The notes under the pieces are model-generated. The model worked only from the letters and a program-made list of their open reading frames with translations. It did not search any database and was not told the DNA's origin. A program made the position numbers and the translations under genes. 36,216 bases of DNA from Planctomycetota bacterium. Its GTDB lineage: Bacteria > Planctomycetota > Planctomycetia > Planctomycetales > Planctomycetaceae. Below, piece after piece: positions 7,593-16,005 of this stretch. Every line of letters starts with the position of its first letter. The first letter of the stretch is position 1. The stretch lies in NCBI GenBank assembly GCA_003670925.1, contig QWQG01000222.1, positions 1-36,216 of the forward strand, in the 5' to 3' direction.

Positions 7593-7930
7593 AAAATCAG
7601 AGTCCTTTCCTATTCATAAACACGACGAAACCTATCCCTTTGTTTCACGATTTCCAGAAAGAATCGTTCTCTCCAAAATCGCAACCGCCTGACCATGCGG
7701 CCGTGTAGAAAATTGACTGTAGCCGCTCAGAAACCAACTTTGAACTCACTCATTTATTTTGGAAATATGCGATAGCTGGGATAGACAGGGGGATTTATGG
7801 CCCGGTCTGTTTGCCCAAACAGCAGTCAAGAGTTTGCCGCTTATACCCCGAGGGCTCAGGTGGCCTGTTGCCGGATTCGCAAGAATTTGGAACTGTGCAT
7901 GCTTCATGGCCGTCGTGTGGCCAAGCTGCT
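7593..7930. other. Intergenic region between DinG and the citrate-synthase-like gene
   Basis: Both flanking genes are on the minus strand, so this 338-base spacer holds the DinG 3' end and presumably the promoter of the citrate-synthase-like gene. The DinG-proximal part carries repeat family 2, copy A (7845-7921). In the rest, which is fairly AT-rich around 7600-7780, I see no gene. Confidence 0.6.
7845..7921 (-). repeat. Intergenic repeat, family 2, copy A
   Basis: Read on the minus strand this holds GGCCATGAAGCATG, a variable stretch of about 12 bases, TTGCGAATCCGGCAACA, and then a CCC/GGGG mini-hairpin. The same blocks in the same order occur at 15580-15672. The TTGCGAATCC core is also shared with repeat family 1, so these are probably diverged relatives. 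The element lies just downstream of the DinG stop codon. Confidence 0.65.
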
Positions 7931-9949
7931 CTAGGAATCATCAGAATCAATGGGTTCGATGGATTCACCATTGTCAATTTCCGTCCGACATTTCGGCAGA
8001 CTAGCAATGAACAGGCGGCCGTAGGGTTTTGTCAGCATGCGAGGGTCAAGGATGACGACGCGGCCAGTATCGTTTCGATGGCGGATCAGGCGGCCGAACC
8101 CTTGCTTTAACTTAATAATGGCTTCTGGTGTCTGAAAATCGCGAAACGGATTGCCGCCGCGGGCCCGGATCGCTTCAAGTCGAGCTTCCAGCAGCGGATG
8201 ATCGGGAACGCTGAAGGGCAGTCGGGGGATAATCACATTTTGCAACGCATCACCGGGGACGTTCACGCCTTGCCAAAAACTATCCGTTCCGAACAGCACC
8301 GCGCGTTCGTCGCCGCGAAATCGATCCAGCATGGCTGAGCGTGGCAGACCCTTTCCCTGACAATAAAGTGATAAGTCATGTTGGGCCAGCCAGCCGGTGA
8401 GTCGGTCAGCACAGAACTGCATCATCGAATAACTTGTGAACAGCACAAACGCGCGGCCTTGAGTGTCCAGCAGATGTCGCTGAATTCTTTCGCAGCACTG
8501 TTGTTCAAAGCGTTTGGCATCGACAGCTGGGTCAGCCATGTTGGTTGAGAGAATTAGCCGTGTTTGCGTCTCATAGTTGAAGGGACTGCCAAGCCGAATG
8601 TTGCTGCCTTCGGTTAGTCCGACGCGCGATCGAAAGAAACTAAAATCCTGCTTACCGGTTGCTAGCGTAGCGCTGGTCATGATGACCGATGGGATCGCGT
8701 TGTATAAATGTTCGCGCAGGATGGGTCCAACTTCTACTGGCGCGCTCACTAACGATAACCGTTGCTTGTAGGTTCCAGATTGTTCGACCCAGTACACAGA
8801 ATTTTCAACCGCCTGCCGCGTCCATGCCTGCACGTTATCCGCCAGAATTTTGCAACGGTCACCGGCAGATTTGAGTTCCACTTGGTTAGCTTCGGTCGTC
8901 GCGGCGGAAGCCGCTTCACCGATCATGATTGCGAGGCGACTGAGTTCTGGAGTCAATTCATTTGTCACCTCAATCGGGCGCATGAGCCGCCCGTTTTTCT
9001 TGCAGAAGCGTGCAGCCCATTCACCAGTATCTAGAAAGAACTGCATCGCGACCGTCCGAATTCTTGACGTCTGCTTTTGCGCATCTTTCAGATTGTGCGT
9101 GATCAATACCCCGCGATTTGTCTGTTCGTTATACAACTTATTCAGGAGATAATCGACCTGACCTTCCGAGACCGAAATTCCCAGATGATCGGCGGCCACG
9201 CTTTCGATGGTGTGTGCTTCGTCAAAAATGACAGTGTCGTATTCCGGTAGAATGCTGGCATCGTCACGCCGCAGTGACAAGTCCGAAAAGAACAATGCAT
9301 GATTGACAATGAGCAGATCAGCATTCCAGACACGGCGGCGCGCGGCGTAATAGAAACATTCGTTGTGGCTAGGACATTTTTTACGAAGACAGTCGCCGTG
9401 ATCGCTGAGCACTTCGTCCCACACATCAGGTTTTGGCTGAAACGCCAAATCCGAGCGACTGCCATCGGTCGTCTTGTGAGCCCATTGCCGAATCTTTGCA
9501 AGTTGCTGCTGGCCTTCCGGTTCGAACAGTGATTTTTGAGATGAACGCTGCACGGCCTTCTCGAGTCGTCTTAAGCTGATGTAATTCCCGCGCCCTTTCA
9601 CCAGAACGGCCGAAAATTCCACCGGCAACACGGACTGCAAAAATGGAATATCGTGCTGAATCAACTGTTCCTGCAAACTGATTGTATGCGTCGAAACGAT
9701 GATGCGTCGCTTCTTGCTGCCCGGTCCTTGGTCGGCCTGCGCTGCGAGAATGGCTGGGATTAGATAGGCGAAACTCTTGCCGACACCCGTACCTGCTTCG
9801 GCAATTAAATGATGACGTTTGGTCAGTGCCGATTCGACGGCCAATGCCATTTCCAGTTGTTCAGGACGTGGTTCATAATCCTTCAGCCGGCGCGCAATCA
9901 CGCCGTTAGCGCCTAGAATGTCTACGACCGACGGTATTGAATCAGTCAT
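7931..9949 (-). CDS. DinG/XPD-type superfamily 2 DNA helicase
   Basis: This family comprises 5'-3' DNA helicases that resolve R-loops, forks and other structures. The 672 residues show Walker A EAGTGVGKS (51-59), motif Ia STHTISLQEQL (86-96), the DEAH box FDEAHTIE (242-249), VIMTSATLATG in the second half, and the C-terminal WQGVNVPG and GRLIRHRNDTG motifs. Three iron-sulfur-type cysteines are present as C187-x4-C192-x5-C198, with the spacing of E. coli DinG. The usual first Cys in the GRxNYxC motif is Ser125 (GRGNYISLRRLE). A fourth ligand is therefore missing or supplied from elsewhere. The ATG at 9949 gives a normal N-terminus. Confidence 0.92.
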   Translation of the reverse strand: MTDSIPSVVDILGANGVIARRLKDYEPRPEQLEMALAVESALTKRHHLIAEAGTGVGKSFAYLIPAILAAQADQGPGSKKRRIIVSTHTISLQEQLIQHDIPFLQSVLPVEFSAVLVKGRGNYISLRRLEKAVQRSSQKSLFEPEGQQQLAKIRQWAHKTTDGSRSDLAFQPKPDVWDEVLSDHGDCLRKKCPSHNECFYYAARRRVWNADLLIVNHALFFSDLSLRRDDASILPEYDTVIFDEAHTIESVAADHLGISVSEGQVDYLLNKLYNEQTNRGVLITHNLKDAQKQTSRIRTVAMQFFLDTGEWAARFCKKNGRLMRPIEVTNELTPELSRLAIMIGEAASAATTEANQVELKSAGDRCKILADNVQAWTRQAVENSVYWVEQSGTYKQRLSLVSAPVEVGPILREHLYNAIPSVIMTSATLATGKQDFSFFRSRVGLTEGSNIRLGSPFNYETQTRLILSTNMADPAVDAKRFEQQCCERIQRHLLDTQGRAFVLFTSYSMMQFCADRLTGWLAQHDLSLYCQGKGLPRSAMLDRFRGDERAVLFGTDSFWQGVNVPGDALQNVIIPRLPFSVPDHPLLEARLEAIRARGGNPFRDFQTPEAIIKLKQGFGRLIRHRNDTGRVVILDPRMLTKPYGRLFIASLPKCRTEIDNGESIEPIDSDDS

Positions 9950-10348
9950 GCAAGCTGCCGAAATCCCGGGTGTATGGCTACCAGGACATGAGAGAGAACG
10001 GAGAAGCGTTGAAGTTCTTGATGAAGAGACAGGCGACTCAGATTATTTGCCTGCAACGGCATAAAGCCTTTGCCAATTTGATCCGGACCTGCGACGCATC
10101 GTAACGCATGTCGGTTCAATTAGGTGAGTTTTGGCTGAGTGTTTAGCGCATTTCGCCAATCAGCAGGCCGCACGCACGGCGATTCAAAACAGTCTCTCAC
10201 AAAGGCAGCGGCATGGTCGTCCTTCGCGGTCGCGGGCAAACTCGCCAAGACGGCACGGCTGTGGCTTCCCCTTTGCCGCTCGCAATCGTATTGTGATCAG
10301 GCTGACCGCGTCACAATCGCAGCCTCTAACGTTTACTGAGAATTTCTG
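9950..10348. other. Divergent intergenic region, no gene seen
   Basis: These 399 bases separate DinG (minus) from the exported protein gene (plus). Short open frames exist (for example 10131-10349), but they show no family motif and no ribosome binding site. No tRNA-like fold, strong hairpin or repeat copy is visible. Promoters for both sides are expected here. Confidence 0.55.
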
Positions 10349-11251
10349 ATGACAAAGATTACCCACGTTTTATTTGACTCACAGGCAGTCATCCGTGTCT
10401 CAATGCTGGCGATCGTTGTAACTGTTGGCTGGGGGCTCAGCGATAGCATTGCGTTGGCTGAGGAACTGCCGGCGACAGCGAAGACGGTGGCAGGACTGGC
10501 GTTGCCGAATTTGGAAATTCGGCAGGATAAAAACCGCTTGTTCTTCGTGTTGCCAGAAGGAAAGCCACTGCTCGCAAAAATCACGCTACCGCGTCTGGCG
10601 AACGTCGTTAAGAGTGTCCATTGGATTGCAGAAGACAATCCTACGATGCAGGTCACATCCGAACCAACGGAATGGACAATTGAGGTGTCGCAATGTCCGG
10701 ATAAAACCGCTGCCATCATCGTGGTAGAACTCGATGCCCCGCTGGAGTTGTTCAACAAAACTATAACCGCACAGCCAGACAAAGACTCCGGCATTATTCT
10801 GCTTCCCGCAAAGTACGCGGCGACACTGGGAAGTAAGTTGCGCTTCGAACCACAGCCACACAAGAACACCGTTGGTTACTGGAGTGACGAACACGATACC
10901 GCCGAGTGGACGTTTCAGAGTACCGCCGCAGGGGACTATGAAATTGATATCCTTCAAGGATGCGGCAAAGGTCATGGCGGCAGTCAGGTAACACTCCACG
11001 TTGCAGACCAGTCACTGGATTTTGTGGTGGAAGAGACCGGTCATTTTCAAAACTTTATCTGGCGGACTTTGGGCCGCGTCACCCTGAATGCCGCTGCTCC
11101 TAAAAATACAATGTCGCTCAAACTGATACCTCAGTCTAAACCCGGCGGGGCCGTCATGGACGTTCGCGCGATTCGCCTCTGCCCAAAAGGCAGCCAACGC
11201 ACATTTGAACCGGAACTTGCCGATGCTAAATCACTTCCGTCAAAAAAGTAG
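10349..11251 (+). CDS. Exported protein with a carbohydrate-binding-like C-terminal domain
   Basis: The N-terminus has a hydrophobic segment (about residues 15-30) followed by ALAEEL, which reads as a signal peptide; Met19 is an alternative start. Residues ~148-278 form a jelly-roll-like domain with GYWSDEHDTAEWTF, GDYEIDILQGCGKGHGGS, HFQNF and AVMDVRAIRL. From memory this resembles tail domains found on planctomycete sulfatases and other polysaccharide-degrading enzymes, which supports a glycan-binding role outside the cytoplasm. Here it stands alone behind a ~100-residue N-terminal domain of unknown type. The stop codon at 11249-11251 abuts repeat family 1, copy 2. Confidence 0.78.
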   Translation: MTKITHVLFDSQAVIRVSMLAIVVTVGWGLSDSIALAEELPATAKTVAGLALPNLEIRQDKNRLFFVLPEGKPLLAKITLPRLANVVKSVHWIAEDNPTMQVTSEPTEWTIEVSQCPDKTAAIIVVELDAPLELFNKTITAQPDKDSGIILLPAKYAATLGSKLRFEPQPHKNTVGYWSDEHDTAEWTFQSTAAGDYEIDILQGCGKGHGGSQVTLHVADQSLDFVVEETGHFQNFIWRTLGRVTLNAAAPKNTMSLKLIPQSKPGGAVMDVRAIRLCPKGSQRTFEPELADAKSLPSKK

Positions 11252-11352
11252 TTCGACTGTCTCAACGAACAAGTAGCTGGATTCGCAAGAATTCAGAAAT
11301 GGGGCTGGATTCTTGCGAATCCAGCTCCAAAGAGCGGTTTTGTGAATGGTTC
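11251..11352 (+). repeat. Palindromic intergenic repeat, family 1, copy 2
   Basis: The inner arms are 22 bases (11275-11296 and 11305-11326), complementary except for one G-T position, around an eight-base loop. The right flank (11327-11347, containing AGAGCGGTTTTGTG) matches the corresponding flank of copy 1. The element starts at the stop codon of the upstream gene and is oriented as in copy 1 relative to that gene. It fills most of the spacer to the MfnF-like gene at 11372. No U-run follows the stem. Confidence 0.85.
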
Positions 11353-11371
11353 TGAATACCAATCCTGAAAG

Positions 11372-12481
11372 ATGCCTGTGATTGTGCTGGGACTGGATAT
11401 TGGTGGCGCCAACATTAAAGCGGCAACATCGGATGGTGATTGCGCCTGCTTGGCGTTTGCGATCTGGCAGAACAAGCAGGGACTGCTGCAGCAGTTGCAG
11501 CAACTGCCTCTCCTCGCCGGAACACGACCGGATATTGTGGCTCTCACGATGACAGCGGAACTTGCCGACTGTTTTGAAACGAAAGCCGAAGGCGTTGAAT
11601 TTATCATTCGCACGGTGGCGGATGCGTTTCCCGATTCCGTGCTGCGCGTGTGGATGACGTCTGGGGAGTTTGCTGACCCCGGTGATGCAATTGAACTGCC
11701 GCAACTTGTCGCCGCAGCCAACTGGCATGCGTTGGCAACCTGGGCGGGGCGCGCGGTTCCGTCTGGAGCCGCGTTGCTGGTTGATGTGGGTTCGACGACA
11801 ACTGATATGATTCCCTTACTGAATGGCATTCCCTGTCCGGAAGGTTTTACGGATCTTCAGCGTTTGGCTCATTCAGAACTCATCTACACGGGTGTCCGTC
11901 GCACGCCAGTCTGTGCGATCGTCCCCAACGTACCGCTCATCATTGAAACACAGGTGGATGCCACCGGCGGAGCTCGAGCATGGACCGTACCTGTCGCCGC
12001 CGAAATATTTGCGACGTCACTCGACGTGCATCTTGTGAATCGAGATATTTCTGATGACGCACAGGATCGCAACACGGCTGACAACCGCCCCGCAACGCGG
12101 GCCGCCGCGCTGAATCGCCTGGCGCACGCTGTCTGCTGTGATCGCGATGAGATTTCCGACGGGCAGTTGGAACAGATCGCACGGTATGTCTCCGAGCAAC
12201 AGATCGCACAGATCGCTAAGGGGATGGCTCATAGAATGCAGTATGTGAGCAACCTAGCCGGAACCGAACCGAAGGCCGTGCAATTGTTGCTAAGCGGCAG
12301 TGGCGACTGGATGGCCGAACGAGCGTTGGAAACATGCGGTTGGAATCTGCTGCAGCCACCCATTCAGCTCCGCACCATGTTCTTTCGCAACATCAGCGAA
12401 GCGGCGTGTGCCTTTGCCGTCGCCCGCCTTGCTGCAGAACGCTGTCTGGACGATCTACTACCAATCAGTGAACTGCACTAG
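11372..12481 (+). CDS. MfnF-like / tetrahydromethanopterin-linked C1 pathway protein
   Basis: The 369 residues match the hydantoinase-like ASKHA family that includes archaeal MfnF, the enzyme that joins the furan and tyramine parts of methanofuran, and its counterparts in methylotrophic bacteria (TIGR03123 type). Visible landmarks are GLDIGGANIKAA (7-18), TMTAELADCFETKAEGV (59-75), LLVDVGSTTTDMIP (135-148), and YTGVRRTPVCAI (172-183). Planctomycetes are known to carry tetrahydromethanopterin-linked C1 genes, so a role in making a methanofuran-like cofactor fits. No other gene of that pathway is in this window. The start ATG at 11372 follows a weak GAAAG. Confidence 0.88.
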   Translation: MPVIVLGLDIGGANIKAATSDGDCACLAFAIWQNKQGLLQQLQQLPLLAGTRPDIVALTMTAELADCFETKAEGVEFIIRTVADAFPDSVLRVWMTSGEFADPGDAIELPQLVAAANWHALATWAGRAVPSGAALLVDVGSTTTDMIPLLNGIPCPEGFTDLQRLAHSELIYTGVRRTPVCAIVPNVPLIIETQVDATGGARAWTVPVAAEIFATSLDVHLVNRDISDDAQDRNTADNRPATRAAALNRLAHAVCCDRDEISDGQLEQIARYVSEQQIAQIAKGMAHRMQYVSNLAGTEPKAVQLLLSGSGDWMAERALETCGWNLLQPPIQLRTMFFRNISEAACAFAVARLAAERCLDDLLPISELH

Positions 12482-12491
12482 CCCATGAGAT

Positions 12492-14687
12492 CTACTGCCG
12501 ATCAATCTCCAGCACGGCGTGCAGGCCGTCTTCAAGGAAGGTCAGCAGCACGCGAATTTCGCTGAAGGAGTTCAGCATTTCCAATGACCCGCCGTTTGGC
12601 GCGTCGGGAACAGGCTGTTGAGGATGATTGGCGTCGCCGTGAACACTGCACACGATGCGGCCATCCTGCGTTCGGATATAATGGCCACCGCATGGACAAC
12701 GATGCACGCCGCCGTAGATGGACGATGCTGCCACCGCCAGTTCTTCCGCAGTCACCTCGAGCGCATCATGGTGTGTGCCTGCGGCAACTCGTGCCGCGCT
12801 GGTGAGCGGGCCGATGTTGTCCACACAGGCTTGGCGAGCAGCCTCATCCCAGCTCAGGCGAACCGATGCGGGCGTAGAAAAATCGCCATTTGATCGGCCC
12901 CAGTGACAGCACAAACGAGCGAGCTTTCGTGTCGCTGATCTGGACAGAGTAGAAATCCTTCTTGAACGCGAACCAGCCGAAATCAGTGTGCGTGCGTGCT
13001 TCGATGGCCGCTCCTTCATCAAGCTTTGTGAGGAACGCATCGACGACCGCCGCGTCCTCAACGGCCACATCAACGTAGACCGGCGACGTCAGCGAAGCGA
13101 TGGCCATCCCGATCCACATCGCTTCGCTCCCCAGCATGTTTGCGGCACCTTGTCGCCCGGCAAACATTTCCGGCAGAATCGACGTCAGTTGCACATCAAA
13201 TGTGGGATCGCTGTCCCAAGGTTCGTCCAGATGAAACTCGTTGTAGAGTGCTGCTTGCTCCAGAAACGGCAGCACCATCACACGCCAACTCAGCAGTGGT
13301 CTGCCCTTTTCGCTCTTGCTGAAAGCCGGAAACTGAGCATAGGTGTCATGATAATTGTGCGCAGCCAGACCAATCTGCTTCAAATGGTGGGAACTCGCCC
13401 GCATCAAGGCGGTGTCTGATTTCGCTTTCGGCTCTTCGGCAGCAATCTCCTCCGGCGGTTGCCAGCCGGATTGTTCAAGCAGTCGCTGTTTGGCGATCGC
13501 GAAACTCAGCGACATCACTGCATCGCTGGTGATGTTGCCTGCCAACGGCTTTGGTTCTCCGCCGAGCGCCATGGCCATCGATTGATACATCGAATTGTTG
13601 ATGAGTGGCAGGACGATTGTTTCCAGACGATATCGCTCAGGTGTTGCCTGGACCTTGATGGCAATCGGATCGAAAAACGTCCGCCAGTATTGGCTATATC
13701 CCGTCACGAACTGGCGGTAGGCATCCGCTTCGGAAGTCGTCACGGAAGTCTCAGGAATCTCGCAGCACGGAATCAGTGCATCGGCATGTCCGTGATGCGA
13801 ACACACGCCGTGCCTTCCCATGTTTCTTCTTTGCGCGTGACATTGGAAATCGATTTTTCGGCTGCGGTGAGGTATGCATCCATCTGAGTTCGAAATACCA
13901 GATCCTGCTCAAATCGAAAAAGCAGTGTGACATCGCTGCCTTCGTTGACGAATGGATCACTGCCGCTGATGGCGATCTCTTTGACGACCAGATCATAAAA
14001 CGGTCGTGCAAGCGGGTTGGTTTCGACAGCCAGTTGCTGCCGCAGTTTCTGCTCGGTATCCCGCGCAAAAGCCGATTCGCCCGTTTGCGTGTAAAGGTGC
14101 TTTGCAAACAGATTTCCGCCGTCGATGATATCCAGCATCCGACTCACTGAACGGAAGCCGATGTAGTAGTTGTCGGCAGGCACATAATTGGCCAGCACCG
14201 AAAACTTGGGCTTCTGTCCCTTCAGCATCTCGTGCCACGGATGACTCGCCACCGTGGGACCAGTCAGAGTCTGAACAGGAACGGCCGGTCCTTGTTGCTG
14301 ATCCTCGCTTTCGCGGTTCACATCCGATCCCGGTCGCATCGCATCCAGTTGCAGACTTTCTTGTACGGCGAGCGAACCTGAAAACAGATTAAACAGATCA
14401 ACGCTCTCACGACGCTCTGCCGCAACCTGCCGCCGAGTCGGTTCGTTCAGTCCCAACATTTCAGTCGCATCAAATCCGTCGCGTTGCCCCAGCTTCAATG
14501 CCACGTACTGCAGGAAGACGTCTTTCGGATACATCCTCAACTGAGCCTGAGCTTCCTCGAACGACCACAGCGGTTTACGCTCAACCAACGTCTCCGCATC
14601 CTGCGCGACAGCGGTGATCGTCAGCGCCGACAAGGTGGCAAGAAGCAACTGCCATTGCACACATTTCAACCCGAATTGAATGACCAT
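12492..14687 (-). pseudogene. Exported DUF1559-type planctomycete protein, broken by two frame changes
   Basis: One gene is spread over two frames. It starts at the ATG at 14687 with a signal peptide (hydrophobic residues ~13-27, AVAQD cleavage). It then runs with a recognisable N-terminal region (LANYVPADNYYIGFRS) to a stop at 13773. The homologous continuation is in another frame from about 13790, with SQYWRTFFDPIAIKVQATP and a DUF1559-like stretch (KQIGLAAHNYHDTYAQFP, LSWRVMVLPFLEQ), to a stop at 12844. From about 12870 the original frame resumes: VRLSWDEAARQACV, RIVCSVHGDA, LTFLEDGLHAVLEIDR, stop at 12492. The net changes are -1 then +1. From memory of the family, about 200 residues also seem missing at the first junction. 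Assembly error is the main alternative. Confidence 0.78.
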
Positions 14688-15268
14688 GGCACGGTTCTCC
14701 TGTTTGTTATGATATTCGAATTCGTTCTGACAGTTCTGCGAATCGTGTGTGCCACAAGAGGACTCGCACACTGAACAGAAAATTAGTATGCCGGTATCAT
14801 CCGCCGCTGTCATCCTCAAGGCAGGCTCATTTTTTGTCGAAGACCTTGGTCGCGAAACGCTTGAATGCGATTTTGCCCGCCAACGATGCCAAAAGTCACC
14901 AATTGAATCCTTGCGTTGCATTGGCTGCCAACTCCTGATGACGATGCTGTCGGAGACCGATCTGAGCGAGATGGAGGGATTCAGCACGTAGCCGAATCGC
15001 AACGTGGTACCGTGCAAGGCTTGCGCTGTGTTTAGCAACATGAACATTTTCAGAAACTGCGTAAGCCCCTATGTAGTAATCACTTGCGTTTCTGTAACAT
15101 CTTTTCTTTGCCTTTCGTCTTTGCGCGCAAATGACGATTGGCACGCCCTCTGCTTTACAAGTTATTCATGAACCGAGCATCACAGTGGAGCCGGTAAAAC
15201 AGTGGGTGAGACTCATCGAAACTGAGGACTCGCTTGGTAGGTTTAATTAAGAAACGGGAGACATTGCC
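14688..15268. other. Divergent intergenic region, no gene seen
   Basis: The longest spacer in the window, 581 bases, lies between the broken DUF1559-type gene (minus) and the small pilin-like gene (plus). Open frames such as 14749-14991 lack a ribosome binding site and any family resemblance. The stretch 15030-15130 is rich in T and C. No hairpin, repeat copy or tRNA-like fold stands out apart from the GGGAG ribosome binding site at 15256-15260, eight bases before the ATG at 15269. Confidence 0.5.
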
Positions 15269-15574
15269 ATGAACATTTTGAACGCCCTGAAGAATGACGA
15301 AAACGGTTTTGTGGTATCGGCCGAACTGGTCTTGGTCGGCACCATTCTGGTGCTCGGCATGATCGTCGGACTCACTGAACTGTCCTACGGCGTGAACGAA
15401 GAGCTGGAAGACCTCGGCTCAGCCATCGGTGCCATCAATCAGAGTTACTATTTCACGCTGGCATGTGGCAAAAAAGGGCATGTTGTCGGAAGCAGGTTTT
15501 CGGACTATGTGGATGAATGCGATCACGATTCTGACATCACATGCAACCATTCAGCTCACGGTGAGCAAAAATAG
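15269..15574 (+). CDS. Small single-pass membrane protein resembling Flp/TadE-type pilin leaders
   Basis: The protein is 101 residues. A short charged N-terminus (KNDENG, 8-13) precedes one hydrophobic helix (about residues 14-37) with a glutamate near its start (Glu19), the layout of class III (Flp) prepilins or TadE-like pseudopilins. Glu19 falls one place later than the usual +5 position if cleavage follows Gly13, so processing is uncertain. The C-terminal part holds three Cys and several His/Asp residues, which could bind metal or form a disulfide. The GGGAG at 15256-15260, eight bases before the ATG, supports this start. No tad/flp machinery is nearby. A pilin role is an inference from shape only. 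Confidence 0.72.
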   Translation: MNILNALKNDENGFVVSAELVLVGTILVLGMIVGLTELSYGVNEELEDLGSAIGAINQSYYFTLACGKKGHVVGSRFSDYVDECDHDSDITCNHSAHGEQK

Positions 15575-15579
15575 GAACT

Positions 15580-15672
15580 CCACCCCGCAGGGGAGCACTT
15601 AGCGTGTCGCCGGATTCGCAACACCTCGGAGGAGTCATGCTTCATGGCCGACTTCTGACGAATTCGGCTCCA
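15580..15672 (+). repeat. Intergenic repeat, family 2, copy B
   Basis: On the plus strand this reads CCCCGCAGGGG (15583-15593), GTCGCCGGATTCGCAA, and CATGCTTCATGGCCG, ending with GAATTCGGCTCC. The first three blocks match copy A at 7845-7921 in order and spacing when that copy is read on the same strand. The GGATTCGCAA core links it to repeat family 1. Relative to its upstream gene the orientation is opposite to that of copy A. Confidence 0.65.
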
Positions 15673-15776
15673 ACAAGACATCTCAAGCAAACCCGTGCGG
15701 AGCACCACGCACGTCCTTCCGTTTCAATGCAAGACCAATAACACAATTATCGAGCAGTCTCCTGTTTCGAGATAAG

Positions 15777-15819
15777 CAGCCCGCGTTCGCTTTTGGCAAA
15801 CGTCGGGCTGTTTGTCTTT
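15777..15819 (+). terminator. Probable intrinsic terminator
   Basis: CAGCCCG (15777-15783) pairs with CGGGCTG (15804-15810). CGTT (15784-15787) continues the stem with AACG (15799-15802), with one bulged T, and TTTGTCTTT follows at once. The stem is GC-rich and the tail is T-rich, so a rho-independent terminator for plus-strand transcripts from the 15269 gene is plausible, although it is about 200 bases downstream of that stop codon. Confidence 0.55.
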
Positions 15820-16005
15820 GCCGGCCGGCTGCAAGAGGAAGAATTTGATTTTCCCGAGGATAAAAAGCCAAAAACGGGATTCAAGCTGCCATCGCGAGGA
15901 ATCTTCCGTGTGTTTAGAATGCCGGGTTTGTATCAAAGCGAGGTCGCTCGAATACTTCAAACAGCATCGTGTCGTGCTAGCTGAAGATTTCACGGAACAA
16001 GAATC

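Larger units (their letters stand above)
15575..16005. other. Intergenic region with a repeat and a terminator-like hairpin
   Basis: This 431-base spacer lies between two plus-strand genes. It holds repeat family 2, copy B (15580-15672) and a hairpin followed by a T-rich run (15777-15819). The rest, 15820-16005, is open in one frame (to 15984) but lacks a ribosome binding site. I see no convincing gene in it. Confidence 0.55.

Noticed and set aside
10131-10349. Small open frame in the DinG / exported-protein spacer
   Set aside because: No ribosome binding site and no family resemblance; composition looks like a chance open frame.
14749-14991. 80-residue open frame in the long spacer
   Set aside because: No ribosome binding site, no recognisable pattern, and competing open frames in the same place.
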